From NCBI GenBank assembly GCA_003512805.1, contig DOOK01000114.1, positions 9,582-21,843 on the forward strand: a DNA stretch of 12,262 nucleotides. Direction: 5' to 3'. Made by a program: the position numbers and the translations under genes. The DNA comes from Erwinia sp. (lineage in GTDB: Bacteria; Pseudomonadota; Gammaproteobacteria; Enterobacterales; Enterobacteriaceae). The notes beneath the pieces were generated by a model, which worked only from the letters and a program-made list of their open reading frames with translations, was not told where the DNA came from and did no database searches. Positions within the stretch are counted from its first letter, which is position 1, and each line of letters opens with the position of its first letter. Shown here one piece after another: positions 1 through 9,443 of the stretch.

Positions 1-912
1 CTGCTCGTAAATTTTTGCCGCGCCCGCTTTTTCCAGCGGTAGCGCGTTCCAGTACTGCTGGCGATCTTTATGCTGAAACGGCACGAAGATCGCCGGTAAG
101 CCTGCGGCAGCAACTTCACTGACCGTCAGCGCGCCGGAGCGGCAAACAATGACGTCCGCCCAGGCGTAGGCCGCCGCCATATCATCAATAAATTCGGTCA
201 CTTTGTGCTGCGTCTGGCCGACCTCGCGGTAGGCGTCGTTAACTTCAGCCAGGGCGCCTTTCCCTGTCTGGTGCCACAACGTGATGCTGTCGCCCAACTT
301 CGCCGCCACCTGCGGCAGCGTTTGATTCAGGACGCGTGCGCCCTGGCTGCCGCCAATGACCAGTACCCGAACCGGCCCGCTGCGATTGGCCATGCGTTCA
401 GCAGGCAACGGCAGGGCAAGCACGTCCGTCCGCACCGGGTTGCCCACCACATCCGCATCGGGAAACGCGCCGGGAAATGCCTGCATCACTTTTTTGGCGA
501 TTTTTGCCAGCCACTTGTTGGTCAGGCCAGCGATGCCGTTTTGTTCATGCAGCACCACCGGAATACCGCAGCTCCACGCCGCCAGTCCGCCAGGCCCGGA
601 AACATAACCGCCCATGCCCAATACTACATCCGGCCGGTAAGCCTTCATGATCGCACGGGCCTGGCGTACGGCGTTGAAAATGCGCAGCGGCGCGGCCAGC
701 TGTGCCTTCAGACCTTTGCCGCGCAGGCCGCTGATGCGAATAAAATCGATGTCGATACCGTGTTTTGGCACCAGATCGGCTTCCATACGGTCAGCCGTGC
801 CGAGCCAGCGCACCTGCCAGCCCTGCGCCATCAGATGGTGCGCGACCGCCAGGCCCGGGAAAACGTGTCCTCCGGTGCCGCCAGCCATAACCATCAGTCG
901 CTTCCCTTTCAT
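1..912 (-). CDS. murG: MurG, lipid II-forming UDP-GlcNAc transferase (C-terminus cut by window edge)
   Basis: Peripheral inner-membrane glycosyltransferase that adds GlcNAc from UDP-GlcNAc to lipid I, giving lipid II. 304 codons are present and stay open to the left edge; the E. coli protein is 355 residues, so about 50 C-terminal residues lie outside. Visible features are the N-terminal glycine-rich loop GGTGGH (residues 11-16), a second loop [10 protein letters not shown] (about 100-109), LHEQN (121-125), the linker motif GNPVRTDV (157-164), GGSQGAR (187-193) opening the C-terminal Rossmann domain, and the donor-binding stretch SGALTVSE followed by [13 protein letters not shown]. The ATG overlaps the ftsW stop as ATGA, and GAGG sits 6 bases upstream of it. 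The product starts [12 protein letters not shown], about two residues shorter at the N-terminus than E. coli MurG as I remember it. It is the last gene seen in the operon; murC would be expected beyond the edge. Family assignment is very secure. Confidence 0.97.
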   Translation of the reverse strand, partial: MKGKRLMVMAGGTGGHVFPGLAVAHHLMAQGWQVRWLGTADRMEADLVPKHGIDIDFIRISGLRGKGLKAQLAAPLRIFNAVRQARAIMKAYRPDVVLGMGGYVSGPGGLAAWSCGIPVVLHEQNGIAGLTNKWLAKIAKKVMQAFPGAFPDADVVGNPVRTDVLALPLPAERMANRSGPVRVLVIGGSQGARVLNQTLPQVAAKLGDSITLWHQTGKGALAEVNDAYREVGQTQHKVTEFIDDMAAAYAWADVIVCRSGALTVSEVAAAGLPAIFVPFQHKDRQQYWNALPLEKAGAAKIYEQ

Positions 913-2123
913 CGACTACCTCGCGTAAACGCCTGGGCTTTTGCCAGACGCGTTTCATAATCTATGCGTAACAAAAATACGATGGCGGTGGACATAATTA
1001 TCAGGCTGGAGCCGCCATAACTGATCAACGGCAGCGTCAGGCCTTTGGTCGGCAGCATCCCCGCTGCCGCGCCCACATTCACCAATGCCTGGAAGCTGAA
1101 CCAGACGCCGATAGAGCAGCCCAGAAAACCGGCGAAGCGCTGGTCAAGTTCCAGCGCGCGGCGTCCAATAGACATCGCGCGAAAAGCGACGAAGAATACC
1201 ATTAACAGCGCTAAAACCACACCGATATAACCCAGCTCTTCACCGATAATCGAGAAGATAAAGTCGGTATGCGCTTCCGGTAAATATTCCAGCTTTTGCA
1301 CCGAGTTGCCCAATCCCTGCCCCCAGAATTCGCCGCGGCCAAACGCCATCAGCGACTGGGTCAGCTGGTAGCCGCTGCCGAAAGGATCTTCCCACGGATT
1401 CCAGAAAGAGGTAACGCGTCGCATACGGTAAGGTTCGGCAACAATCAGCAGGCAAACGGCGAAAATACCGGAGCCGATAATGGCCAGAAATTGCCATAAT
1501 TTTGCGCCTGCCAGGAACAACATCGCCAGCGTGGTCACAAACAGCACTACCACGGTGCCCAAATCGGGCTGTGCCAGCAGCAGAACCGCCAGCACTACCA
1601 TCACGCCCATCGGCTTACAGAAGCCCCAAAAGTTGTTGCGCACTTCCTCTACCTTGCGCACCAGATAGCTGGCGAGGTAGCAAAAAAGTGAAAGCTTGGA
1701 GAGTTCTGCAGGCTGGATACGCAGCGGGCCCAGCGCGATCCAGCGCGAGGCACCGTTTACCGAGCTGCCCACCACCAGTACGATCAGCAGCATCACCACC
1801 GTGACCAGTAGCATGATGTTGCTGTAGCGCTGCCAGAAAGCCATCGGTACGCGTAGCGTAACCAGCCCGATGCCGAATGCCAGCACGATGTAAAACGCGT
1901 CGCGCTTGGCGAAGTAAAAAGGATCGTCCGACAGACGCTGGCCTACCGGCATCGAGGCCGACGTCACCATCACGAAGCCAATAATCGCCAGGCCTATGGT
2001 CAGCCACAGCAGCGTACGATCGTAAAGCACCATGCTGCTGGCATCGCTCTCGCGCGGCCCCATCACCCACTCTTTCAGGCGTTCTGACAGCCAGCTGGCA
2101 ACGCTTAAACCCGGAACACGCAT
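909..2123 (-). CDS. ftsW: FtsW, septal peptidoglycan polymerase (SEDS family)
   Basis: Integral inner-membrane glycosyltransferase that polymerises lipid II at the septum in complex with FtsI (PBP3). It has 404 residues against 414 in E. coli; the difference is at the variable cytoplasmic N-terminus. Sequence shows about ten hydrophobic segments and the SEDS signatures: [11 protein letters not shown] (119-129), QPAELSK (137-143), QPDLGT (185-190), [15 protein letters not shown] (248-262), the long periplasmic loop with LPEAHTDF (281-288) whose Asp287 matches the essential E. coli Asp297, and [10 protein letters not shown] near the last membrane segments. The start codon shares one base with the murD stop (TGATG), and AAAGGAG lies 8 bases upstream, so translation is both coupled and independently primed. 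It sits beside murG and murD in the usual dcw order. No defect seen. Confidence 0.97.
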   Translation of the reverse strand: MRVPGLSVASWLSERLKEWVMGPRESDASSMVLYDRTLLWLTIGLAIIGFVMVTSASMPVGQRLSDDPFYFAKRDAFYIVLAFGIGLVTLRVPMAFWQRYSNIMLLVTVVMLLIVLVVGSSVNGASRWIALGPLRIQPAELSKLSLFCYLASYLVRKVEEVRNNFWGFCKPMGVMVVLAVLLLAQPDLGTVVVLFVTTLAMLFLAGAKLWQFLAIIGSGIFAVCLLIVAEPYRMRRVTSFWNPWEDPFGSGYQLTQSLMAFGRGEFWGQGLGNSVQKLEYLPEAHTDFIFSIIGEELGYIGVVLALLMVFFVAFRAMSIGRRALELDQRFAGFLGCSIGVWFSFQALVNVGAAAGMLPTKGLTLPLISYGGSSLIIMSTAIVFLLRIDYETRLAKAQAFTRGSR

Positions 2124-3439
2124 CAGCCCAGCTCCTTTGCCAGTCGAGTAAACACGTCGCCGCGCTGCTCAAAGTTTTTAAATTGATCCAGGCTCGCACA
2201 GGCTGGCGACAGCAGCACCATATCACCCGGCTTCGCTTGAGCCGCGATCTGCTGCATAGCTTCCTGCAGGGTTTTAGTCTGCTCTGCTTTTTCCGGGCGC
2301 AGTGTCGCCAGCGCGGCCGCATCCCGCCCAAAGCAGTACATTCTGATGTTATCGCCCTGTAAATAGCGCGCCAGCGGGCTGAAGTCGGCGGATTTGCCGT
2401 CGCCCCCCAGCAGTAGCCAGAGCGTGCCCTGCACGTCAAGGCCGTTCAACGCCGCTTCGGTGCTGCCCACGTTGGTCGCTTTGGAATCGTTGATCCAGCG
2501 GATGCCGTTACGCTCGTGCGCCAGCTGGAAACGGTGCGCCAGCCCGGTAAAAGTCGTCAGCGCTTTCAGGCTGGAGGCGCGGGGCAACCCGACCGCGTCA
2601 GCCAGCGCGAGCGCGGCCAGGGCATTGGTGAAGTTATGCTGCCCGACCAGCGTCATCTCGCCGGTATTTAATACTTTCTCGCCTTTCACCCGCAGCCAGG
2701 TACTGCCCTGTTGGCGCGTCAGATGATAGTCGCCGACGTCTACCCCAAAACTAATACAGCGTTTATCAACGCCGCGTACTGGCATGGTCATGGCGTCGTC
2801 CGCGTTCACAATGCAGACGCCAGCCTGCTCATAAACGCGCAGCTTGGCCGCACGATACTGCTGCATTCCGAACGGATAGCGATCCATATGGTCTTCCGTC
2901 ACGTTCAGAATGGTCGCCGCGGCCGCTTTCAGGCTGTGGGTCGTTTCCAGCTGGAAACTGGAAAGTTCCAGCACGTAGAGTTGTACAGGCTTATCCAGCA
3001 GCATCAGGGCGGGAAGACCGATATTGCCCCCCACGCCGACCTGCCAGCCTGCCGCTTTAGCCATCTCGCCCACCAGCGTGGTCACGGTACTTTTACCGTT
3101 CGAGCCGGTAATCGCCACGATCGGTGCCTGCGCCTCGCGGCAAAACAGTTCGATGTCGCCTACGATCTCTACGCCTGCTTTCGCCGCCGCCGTCAGTGAA
3201 GGATGCGACAGCGCGAGGCCGGGGCTGGCAACAATCAGATCGGCGCTCTGTAGCCAGTCGTCATTCAGCGACCCGAGCCAGCGTTCAACGCCCGCCGGCA
3301 GCTTTTCCAGGCCCGGCGGCACAAGGCGGGTATCCATGACGCGCGGCGTGACGCCGCGTGCTAAAAAGAAGTCAACGCATGACTGTCCGGTCAGCCCCAG
3401 ACCGATGATGACAACTTTTTTACCCAGGTAATCAGCCAT
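2123..3439 (-). CDS. murD: MurD, UDP-MurNAc-L-alanine:D-glutamate ligase
   Basis: Cytoplasmic ATP-dependent ligase that adds D-glutamate to UDP-MurNAc-L-Ala, the second amino-acid addition of the stem peptide. It has 438 residues, the same length as E. coli MurD. Domains: N-terminal UDP-binding Rossmann fold starting with GLGLTGQS (13-20); central ATPase domain with P-loop GSNGKST (112-118), ELSSFQLE (158-165), and [10 protein letters not shown] (179-188); Lys199 in YRAAKL matches the carbamylated lysine of the E. coli enzyme (198 without Met). The C-terminal domain carries AHRFQ, NDSKATN (317-323), GGDGKSADF and [17 protein letters not shown]. Two bases separate it from the mraY stop; an AAGG Shine-Dalgarno lies about 10 bases upstream of the ATG. 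All residues I would expect are present. Confidence 0.97.
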   Translation of the reverse strand: MADYLGKKVVIIGLGLTGQSCVDFFLARGVTPRVMDTRLVPPGLEKLPAGVERWLGSLNDDWLQSADLIVASPGLALSHPSLTAAAKAGVEIVGDIELFCREAQAPIVAITGSNGKSTVTTLVGEMAKAAGWQVGVGGNIGLPALMLLDKPVQLYVLELSSFQLETTHSLKAAAATILNVTEDHMDRYPFGMQQYRAAKLRVYEQAGVCIVNADDAMTMPVRGVDKRCISFGVDVGDYHLTRQQGSTWLRVKGEKVLNTGEMTLVGQHNFTNALAALALADAVGLPRASSLKALTTFTGLAHRFQLAHERNGIRWINDSKATNVGSTEAALNGLDVQGTLWLLLGGDGKSADFSPLARYLQGDNIRMYCFGRDAAALATLRPEKAEQTKTLQEAMQQIAAQAKPGDMVLLSPACASLDQFKNFEQRGDVFTRLAKELG

Positions 3440-3441
3440 TA

Positions 3442-4524
3442 TTACCGCACCTTCAGCGTCGCCAGGCCAATCAGCACCAGCATCAGTGAAATGATCCAGA
3501 AACGAACAATAACGCGCGGTTCCGGCCAGCCTTTGAGTTCGTAATGGTGATGAATCGGCGCCATGCGGAAAATCCGCTGGCCGCGCAGCTTGAATGACCC
3601 CACCTGGAGGATCACCGACAGGGTTTCCACGACGAACACGCCGCCCATGATGACCAGCAGAAACTCCTGGCGCAGCAGCACGGCGATGGTGCCCAGCGCG
3701 CCGCCCAGCGCCAGCGATCCGACGTCACCCATAAAGACCTGCGCCGGATAGGTGTTAAACCATAAGAAGCCCAGACCAGCCCCGACGATGGCCGTACAGA
3801 CAATCACCAGCTCGCCAGCATGGCGCAAATAGGGAATATGCAGATAGTTAGCGAAGTTCATGTTACCGGTGGCCCAGGCAACCAGCGCGAAGCCGGCGGC
3901 GACAAAAACGGTAGGCATAATCGCCAGGCCATCCAGCCCGTCGGTCAGGTTTACCGCATTGCCGGTGCCGACGATCACGAAGTAGGCCAGCACCACGTAA
4001 AACAGGCCCAGCTGCGGCATGATGTCCTTGAAGAACGGCACCACCAGCTGCGTCGCTGGCGTGCCCTTCCCGGTGGCATAGAGCGTAAAAGCGACGCCCA
4101 ACGAAATCACCGACATCCAGAAATATTTCCAGCGAGCGATCAGCCCTTTGGTATCTTTACGCACCACTTTGCGGTAGCCATCCACAAAACCAATAATGCC
4201 AAAGCCCACCAGCACGACCAGCACGCACCAGACGTAAGGGTTGGATGGATAGGCCCACATCAGCACCGACACGGTAATGGAGAACAAAATCATGATGCCG
4301 CCCATCGTCGGCGTGCCGCGCTTGCTGAAGTGTGATTCCGGGCCGTCGTTGCGAACAACCTGACCAAAGGACATCTCCTGCAGGCGGGCGATCATACGCG
4401 GCCCCATCCACAGAGAGATAAACAGAGCGGTCAGCAGGCTGACGATGGCGCGAAACGTCAGATAAGAAAAGACGTTAAAGCCTGAATAAAAAGCGACCAG
4501 ATGTTCGGCCAGCCAGACTAGCAT
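3442..4524 (-). CDS. mraY: MraY, phospho-MurNAc-pentapeptide translocase, with Asp116 replaced by Gly
   Basis: Integral membrane enzyme that transfers phospho-MurNAc-pentapeptide from UDP to undecaprenyl phosphate, forming lipid I with Mg2+. It has 360 residues, exactly the E. coli length, and is almost identical through most of its ten membrane segments: [11 protein letters not shown] (66-76), [11 protein letters not shown] (191-201), the Mg2+ ligand Asp267 in MGDVGS, and [10 protein letters not shown] (321-330). The odd point is the DDxxK motif. The family reads GFVDDYRK; here it reads GFVDGYRK, so Asp115 is kept but residue 116 is Gly (codon GGC, plus-strand 4177-4179). Substitution of either Asp is reported to cripple MraY. 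The rest of the gene shows no decay, so either a single-base sequence error or a true variant must be considered. The ATG overlaps the last 7 bases of murF; AGGAG lies 8 bases upstream. Confidence 0.96.
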   Translation of the reverse strand: MLVWLAEHLVAFYSGFNVFSYLTFRAIVSLLTALFISLWMGPRMIARLQEMSFGQVVRNDGPESHFSKRGTPTMGGIMILFSITVSVLMWAYPSNPYVWCVLVVLVGFGIIGFVDGYRKVVRKDTKGLIARWKYFWMSVISLGVAFTLYATGKGTPATQLVVPFFKDIMPQLGLFYVVLAYFVIVGTGNAVNLTDGLDGLAIMPTVFVAAGFALVAWATGNMNFANYLHIPYLRHAGELVIVCTAIVGAGLGFLWFNTYPAQVFMGDVGSLALGGALGTIAVLLRQEFLLVIMGGVFVVETLSVILQVGSFKLRGQRIFRMAPIHHHYELKGWPEPRVIVRFWIISLMLVLIGLATLKVR

Positions 4525-5879
4525 GTTCCTTTCTCCTGTAAGCTCTGTACTACCTGCTCCATGGCGGCACTACGTGAACCTTTGACTAAAATGGTGATCG
4601 TTGGCTGTTCCGCCAGCAGTATTTGCAGACGCGCCGTGACGGCAGCCTTATCGGTAAAATGTTCGCCCACGCCGCTGGCTTCGCTGATAAAGCGGCTTAA
4701 GCCGCCTACGCTAAGCACTTTGTCCACGCCAGCGCGGCGCGCCGCCTCGCCGACTTCGCGATGGCACGCTTCGGCTTCTTCGCCTAACTCCGCCATATCG
4801 CCAGTCACCATGACGCGGTAGCCTGGCATGTCCGCCAGCACCTGGGCCGCAGCGGTCATTGAGCCAACATTGGCGTTGTAGCTGTCGTCCAGCAGCAGCT
4901 GATTTTCTCCCAGCAGGATTGGGAAAAGGCGGCCCGGCACGGCTTCAAGTTTGCTCAGCCCCAGCTGGATCGCCTCAAGTGAAGCGCCTACAGAGAGGGC
5001 CAGAGCGGCGGCGGCCAGCGCATTAGCGATATTGTGGCGTCCCGGCAACGGCAGCTGAACAGCTACGCGACCCGCGGGCGTCTGCATCATAAAATGCGTT
5101 CCCGCGCTGGTAATCTGAATGTCGCTGGCAGAAAAATCGCTTTCTGCCTGTGGCTGAGCGGAGAAGCGCCACACCGTTTTGCCCTCCAGCATCGGCTGCC
5201 AGTTAGTCAGGTCATTGCTGTCGACGTTCAAAATGGCGGTACCGTTATCCGGCAGCCCCTGAAAAATTTCACCCTTGGCTTTAGCCACGCCCGCCAGCGA
5301 GCCGAATCCTTCCAGGTGGGCGGCCGCCAGATTGTTGACCAGCGCCGTTTCCGGTTGGACCAGGCTGGTGGTCCAGGCGATTTCGCCCTGATGGTTGGCC
5401 CCCAGTTCAATCACCGCAAACTGGTGCTTCGCGGTCAGACGCAGCAGCGTCAGTGGGACGCCGATATCATTATTAAGATTGCCGGCGGTATAAAGCGTTT
5501 CGCCGCACTGGCGCAGAATGGCAGCGGTCATCTCTTTTACCGACGTTTTGCCGGAAGAGCCGGTCAGCGCCACCACGCGCGCCGTGGATTGCTGGCGAAC
5601 CCAGCCAGCCAGCTGGCCCAGCGCCACGCGCGTATCGGCCACGATCACCTGCGGCACGGCAACAGGTAAGTGCTTACTGACTAACAGAGCCGACGAACCG
5701 GCGGCTATTGCCTCACCGACCAGCTCGTGCGCGTCAAAGCGCTCGCCCTTCAGCGCGATAAACAGGCAGCCAGCACTGACCTTACGCGTATCGGTAGTCA
5801 CCTCACTAAAGGTAAGGTCACTGCCCACTACTTCGCCATCGGTAATGTCCGCCAGCTTCTGCAAAGAGAGTGCGATCAT
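4518..5879 (-). CDS. murF: MurF, UDP-MurNAc-tripeptide:D-Ala-D-Ala ligase
   Basis: Cytoplasmic ATP-dependent ligase that adds the D-Ala-D-Ala dipeptide to UDP-MurNAc-tripeptide, completing the pentapeptide that MraY uses. It has 453 residues (E. coli 452). N-terminal substrate domain includes [20 protein letters not shown] (28-47); the P-loop is TGSSGKTS (106-113); the ATPase core shows [17 protein letters not shown] (158-167), [13 protein letters not shown] (182-194) and AKAKGEIF; the C-terminal domain has [27 protein letters not shown] (331-337) and [10 protein letters not shown]. The ATG overlaps the murE stop as ATGA, with a GGGGTGA ribosome-binding stretch upstream inside murE. Its end, TGCTAG, lies within the start of mraY, so the two are translationally coupled. 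Nothing unusual seen. Confidence 0.97.
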   Translation of the reverse strand: MIALSLQKLADITDGEVVGSDLTFSEVTTDTRKVSAGCLFIALKGERFDAHELVGEAIAAGSSALLVSKHLPVAVPQVIVADTRVALGQLAGWVRQQSTARVVALTGSSGKTSVKEMTAAILRQCGETLYTAGNLNNDIGVPLTLLRLTAKHQFAVIELGANHQGEIAWTTSLVQPETALVNNLAAAHLEGFGSLAGVAKAKGEIFQGLPDNGTAILNVDSNDLTNWQPMLEGKTVWRFSAQPQAESDFSASDIQITSAGTHFMMQTPAGRVAVQLPLPGRHNIANALAAAALALSVGASLEAIQLGLSKLEAVPGRLFPILLGENQLLLDDSYNANVGSMTAAAQVLADMPGYRVMVTGDMAELGEEAEACHREVGEAARRAGVDKVLSVGGLSRFISEASGVGEHFTDKAAVTARLQILLAEQPTITILVKGSRSAAMEQVVQSLQEKGTC

Positions 5880-7363
5880 GCCATCACCCCCAACAGACGC
5901 GCCACGGTTTCACGGTCGGAATAGTCCAGCCGACGATTGCCAACAATTTGATAATCTTCATGGCCTTTACCGGCAATCAGCACGATATCCTCTTCTTTAG
6001 CCTGCATGATGGCGTTAGTGACCGCTTGCGCTCGCCCGGCTACCACGCGGGCGCGGCCCGGATCGAGCAGGCCGGTCAGGATGTCGGCCACGATAGCGGC
6101 AGGATCTTCACTGCGCGGGTTATCGTCGGTTACCACCACCACATCGGAAAACTGTTCGGCAATGGCGCCCATGAGCGGACGCTTACCTTTGTCGCGATCG
6201 CCGCCGCAGCCGAAGACGCACCACAGCTTGCCCTTACAGTGCAGGCGAGCGGCTTCCAACGCTTTTTCCAGCGCGTCGGGCGTATGGGCATAATCAACGA
6301 CAACCGTTGGCTTCGCAGTGGCGCTAAAGACTTCCATGCGGCCGGTAACCGGCTGCAGACGATTGCCCGTTGCCACCAGTTCGCTGAGCGGATAGCCCAG
6401 CGCCAGCAGCGTGGCCAGCGCGACCAGCAGGTTGCTGACGTTAAACGCGCCCATCAGACGGCTCTCCAGCTCGCCGCCGCCCCAACTAGAGTCGAAGCGG
6501 ATAACCGCGCCGTTATCGTGATAACGCACGTCCGTCGCTTTCAGCCAGCGGCCATGGCAGCCCGGCGCCAGATTGTTTTCCAGCGTCACCGCGACCGCAT
6601 CCGGCAGCCTTGCCAGCCAGCGGCGTCCCGTCTCGTCGTCGGCATTGATAATGGCCTGACCGACCAGGTGTTCGGAAAAAAGCAGCCACTTGGCGGACTC
6701 ATAGCGCGCCATATCGCCATGGTAATCCAGATGATCGCGGCTGAGATTGGTAAAGGCAGCGGCGGCAAAAGGCAATGCCGCCACACGATGCTGTACCAGA
6801 CCGTGCGAGGAAACCTCCATCGCGGCCACCGTAGCGCCCTGCTCCACCAGTGAAGCCAGCGTCTGCTGTACTTCTACTGCCGAGCCGGTAGTGTTTTCAA
6901 CCGGCGCCAGGTGACCGTAAAGGCCATTGCCAACGGTCCCCATTACCGCGCCGGTTTCGCCCAGCAGCTGCGCCCATTGCGCCAGCAGCTGGGTCGTGGT
7001 GGTTTTGCCGTTGGTGCCGGTCACGCCAATCAGACGCAGCTTCTCGCCCGGCTGCTGATAAAAGCGACCGGCGAGCGCCGAAAGGCGCTGGCTCAACTGT
7101 GCCAGATAAATCACCGGTACGCCGTGTACGGTAGTGACGTCGCCATCTTCCGCTTCGCCTTCCGCTTCGGCGATAATCGCCGCCACGCCCTGGGCAATGG
7201 CCTGCGGAATAAAACGGCGGCCGTCTGCCGCATGGCCTTTTACGGCGACAAAAAGGTCGCCAGACGCCGCAAGGCGGCTGTCCAGAATCATTTCACGCAG
7301 CGGCAGCGCAGGTGCGCCAGGCACCCACGGCGCCAGTAAGTCGTGCAGATTACGATCTGTCAC
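5876..7363 (-). CDS. murE: MurE, meso-diaminopimelate-adding ligase
   Basis: Cytoplasmic ligase that adds meso-diaminopimelate to UDP-MurNAc-L-Ala-D-Glu. Evidence: P-loop TGTNGKTT (115-122), [32 protein letters not shown], the lysine of YESAKW (225, the expected carbamylation site), [23 protein letters not shown], and the DNPR motif (414-417) that selects diaminopimelate over lysine. I chose the GTG at 7363 because it gives 495 residues, the E. coli length, starts at the family position ([13 protein letters not shown]), and has GAGG 6 bases upstream. A second in-frame GTG at 7375 overlaps the ftsI stop as GTGA and would add four residues (to 499); its upstream GGTAG is a poor ribosome site. 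The stop overlaps murF as ATGA. Confidence 0.95.
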   Translation of the reverse strand: MTDRNLHDLLAPWVPGAPALPLREMILDSRLAASGDLFVAVKGHAADGRRFIPQAIAQGVAAIIAEAEGEAEDGDVTTVHGVPVIYLAQLSQRLSALAGRFYQQPGEKLRLIGVTGTNGKTTTTQLLAQWAQLLGETGAVMGTVGNGLYGHLAPVENTTGSAVEVQQTLASLVEQGATVAAMEVSSHGLVQHRVAALPFAAAAFTNLSRDHLDYHGDMARYESAKWLLFSEHLVGQAIINADDETGRRWLARLPDAVAVTLENNLAPGCHGRWLKATDVRYHDNGAVIRFDSSWGGGELESRLMGAFNVSNLLVALATLLALGYPLSELVATGNRLQPVTGRMEVFSATAKPTVVVDYAHTPDALEKALEAARLHCKGKLWCVFGCGGDRDKGKRPLMGAIAEQFSDVVVVTDDNPRSEDPAAIVADILTGLLDPGRARVVAGRAQAVTNAIMQAKEEDIVLIAGKGHEDYQIVGNRRLDYSDRETVARLLGVMA

Positions 7364-7371
7364 TTGATCCC

Positions 7372-9114
7372 TCACTTATTGTCTACCAGTTCGTTTTTCT
7401 CAACGACCGGTAGCGCATCAGGTTCAATATTCATGGTGCGCAACACACCGCCCATAATGGCGCCAAACACCGGAGCCGAAACCGCACCACCGTAATATTT
7501 ACCGGCCTGGGGATCGTTGATCACCACAACCAGGGCAAAACGGGGACGGCTCGCCGGCGCCACGCCGGCGGTGTAAGCGATATATTTGTTGACGTAGCGT
7601 CCGTCCGGCCCGACTTTTTTCGCCGTACCGGTTTTAATGGCGATGCGGTAACCTTTGATGGCCGCTTTCACGCCACCGCCACCGGGCAGCGCCACGCTCT
7701 CCATCATATGCATGACGGTGCGAACCACTTCTTCAGAGAAAACGCGCTGTCCGCCCACCGGCGGATCGACTTTGGTAATCGACAGCGGGCGATACAGGCC
7801 GTAGCTGCCAATCGTGGCGTAGACTCGCGCTAACTGTAACGGTGTTACCATCAGCCCGTAGCCAAATGAGAAGGTGGCCCTCTCTATGTCAGACCACCGT
7901 TGTTTTTGGGGATATAAGCCACTACTTTCTCCGACCAGTCCCAGATTGGTCGCTTTACCCAGTCCAAAGTGCGAGTAGGTTTCTACCAGCGCCGAGGACG
8001 GCATCGCTAACGCCAGCCTGGAAACGCCGACGTTACTCGATTTTTGCAAAACGCCGGTCAGCGTCAGCTCGTTATAGCGGGCCACATCTTTGATTTCATG
8101 GCCATTAATACGGTAAGGCACCGTATTCAGTACGCTGTTTTCCCGCACCACGCCGCGCTGTAATGCGGTCATGACCACCATCGGCTTGACGGTGGAACCC
8201 GGCTCGAAAATATCGGTAATGGCGCGGTTTCGCATCACGTCTTTGGTCACGCCGGACAGGTTGTTCGGGTTATAAGCCGGGCTATTAGCCATAGCCAGCA
8301 CTTCACCCGTGTTGACATCCACCAGCACGGCGGTGCCTGATTCCGCTTTATTAAAGGCGACGGCATTATTCAACTCGCGATAGACCAGCGCCTGCAGGCG
8401 TTCATCAATACTCAGCGCCAGATTATGCGCTGCCCGGCTGTCTACAGAAGAGATGTCCTCAATCACGCGACCATGGCGGTCTTTGCGCACCGTTCGTTCG
8501 CCCGGCTCGCCCGTCAGCCATTTATCAAAACTCTTTTCGACGCCTTCAATCCCCTGTCCATCAATATTGGTAAAGCCGATCAGATGTGATGTGACCTGCC
8601 CTGCCGGATAATAGCGACGCGACTCCTCCCGTAAAAAAACACCGGGAAGCTTGAGCTTTTTGATGTAGTCGCCGATGGCCGGATTGACCTGACGCGCCAG
8701 ATAGACAAAGCGCCCTTTGGGATTGACGTTAACGCGAGCCGCCAGCTGATCCAGCGGAATGGAAAGCGCATCAGAAAGCGCCTGCCAGCGGCTATCCAAT
8801 GTGATGCCGCCTTTGGCATGCAGCTCTTTAGGATCGACCCAGATAGCATTGACCGGCACGCTGACGGCCAATGGACGGCCGGCACGATCGGTAATCATGC
8901 CGCGAGAGGTCGGGACGGCCTGAACGCGCAGCGAGCGCATATCGCCTTCCCGCACCAGCTTATCCGGATTGATTACCTGCAGATAAGCCATCCGCGCCAG
9001 CAGTCCGCCCAGCGCGAGTAAAATACAGCCGCACAACAACGCAAAACGCCAGCTGACAAAGCTGGCCTGATCTTCCTGACGTTTTGTCTTAAGCGTCTTA
9101 ACTGCGGCTTTCAT
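7372..9114 (-). CDS. ftsI: FtsI (PBP3), septal peptidoglycan transpeptidase
   Basis: Bitopic inner-membrane class B penicillin-binding protein that cross-links septal peptidoglycan with FtsW, FtsL and FtsQB; target of aztreonam-type beta-lactams. It has 580 residues (E. coli 588). A cytoplasmic tail and one membrane segment (about 22-42) precede the pedestal domain with [15 protein letters not shown] (71-85). The transpeptidase domain has all three catalytic motifs at E. coli numbering: STVK with Ser307, SSN (359-361), KTGT (494-497). There is no insertion after Pro333, so the known YRIN/YRIK resistance duplications are absent. It ends EKNELVDNK: the alignment stops at 580, three residues past the Val577 position where E. 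coli PBP3 is trimmed, so the usual cleaved tail is nearly missing. The ATG is 8 bases beyond the ftsL stop, with AAGGG overlapping that stop. Confidence 0.97.
   Translation of the reverse strand: MKAAVKTLKTKRQEDQASFVSWRFALLCGCILLALGGLLARMAYLQVINPDKLVREGDMRSLRVQAVPTSRGMITDRAGRPLAVSVPVNAIWVDPKELHAKGGITLDSRWQALSDALSIPLDQLAARVNVNPKGRFVYLARQVNPAIGDYIKKLKLPGVFLREESRRYYPAGQVTSHLIGFTNIDGQGIEGVEKSFDKWLTGEPGERTVRKDRHGRVIEDISSVDSRAAHNLALSIDERLQALVYRELNNAVAFNKAESGTAVLVDVNTGEVLAMANSPAYNPNNLSGVTKDVMRNRAITDIFEPGSTVKPMVVMTALQRGVVRENSVLNTVPYRINGHEIKDVARYNELTLTGVLQKSSNVGVSRLALAMPSSALVETYSHFGLGKATNLGLVGESSGLYPQKQRWSDIERATFSFGYGLMVTPLQLARVYATIGSYGLYRPLSITKVDPPVGGQRVFSEEVVRTVMHMMESVALPGGGGVKAAIKGYRIAIKTGTAKKVGPDGRYVNKYIAYTAGVAPASRPRFALVVVINDPQAGKYYGGAVSAPVFGAIMGGVLRTMNIEPDALPVVEKNELVDNK
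7873..7931 (-). ncRNA. Candidate FtsO-like ORF-internal sponge RNA (RybB-pairing segment plus hairpin)
   Basis: Inside ftsI the minus strand carries AAAGTAGTGGC (7928-7918), which can pair with all of the first 11 bases of the sRNA RybB (GCCACUGCUUU, from memory) with one G-U wobble. Twenty bases further on is a hairpin with 8-base arms, GGTGGTCT (7898-7891) and GGGCCACC (7880-7873), two wobbles, a 10-base loop, then TTCTCATTT. E. coli has a RybB sponge, FtsO, made from within the ftsI coding sequence; I recall its existence but not its exact ends. The coding triplets here include ATA and AGG, rare in enterobacteria, side by side with GAG between, which fits RNA-level constraint. Only the 3' part is proposed; the 5' end is unknown. 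The RNA itself is an inference. Confidence 0.4.
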
Positions 9115-9122
9115 TTATGCCC

Positions 9123-9443
9123 TTATGGCTGTACCACAATATTTTCCTGCGAAGGATCAACATGCTGCATCTGCAGTTTTTCCATCGCCGTCCTTTCAAC
9201 ACGACTGTGATCGCCCAGCGCATTTTCTTCCAGAATGAGATTGCGCCATTCGATATCCAGCGCGTCGCGTTCCAGCACCAGCTGCTCGCGCTGCGCGGTG
9301 AGCAGGCGGGTTTTATGCGCCGTGGTCACCACCAGCACGGCAGAAACCAGCACGGCGACAGCCAGAATCAGCGGAATTTTGCCATGGCGTAAAAGATCGC
9401 CTGCAATCACGCCGGGTAAACTGTGTCGCTCGTTGCCAATCAT
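9123..9443 (-). CDS. ftsL: FtsL, divisome scaffold protein
   Basis: Small bitopic membrane protein that forms the FtsQLB complex and passes the activation signal to FtsWI at the septum. It has 106 residues: a cytoplasmic tail of about 22, one membrane segment (about 23-42), and a periplasmic coiled coil from about 43 to 75 rich in Leu and Glu ([20 protein letters not shown]), followed by [16 protein letters not shown] and the conserved end [15 protein letters not shown]. coli FtsL has 121 residues; the missing part is N-terminal. The start here is fixed because an in-frame TGA lies five codons upstream. The ATG overlaps the rsmH stop as ATGA. Its close match to E. coli beyond the tail makes the call secure. 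Confidence 0.96.
   Translation of the reverse strand: MIGNERHSLPGVIAGDLLRHGKIPLILAVAVLVSAVLVVTTAHKTRLLTAQREQLVLERDALDIEWRNLILEENALGDHSRVERTAMEKLQMQHVDPSQENIVVQP

Noticed and set aside
205..960. Open frame of 251 codons on the plus strand, antisense to murG
   Set aside because: It lies wholly within well-supported minus-strand genes, has no family-like sequence, and is what GC-rich codons give on the opposite strand.
1615..2439. Minus-strand frame of 274 codons across the murD-ftsW junction
   Set aside because: It is another frame through two intact genes whose proteins match their families over full length; not a fusion or frameshift product.
5870..6853. Open frame of 327 codons on the plus strand, antisense to murE
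   Set aside because: Same reason: composition rich in Arg, Gln and His typical of a shadow frame, no ribosome site, and MurE motifs are intact on the other strand.
7372..9114. Beta-lactam resistance insertion in FtsI
   Set aside because: The region after Pro333 reads YRINGHE with no duplicated YRIN or YRIK, and the catalytic motifs are at normal positions.
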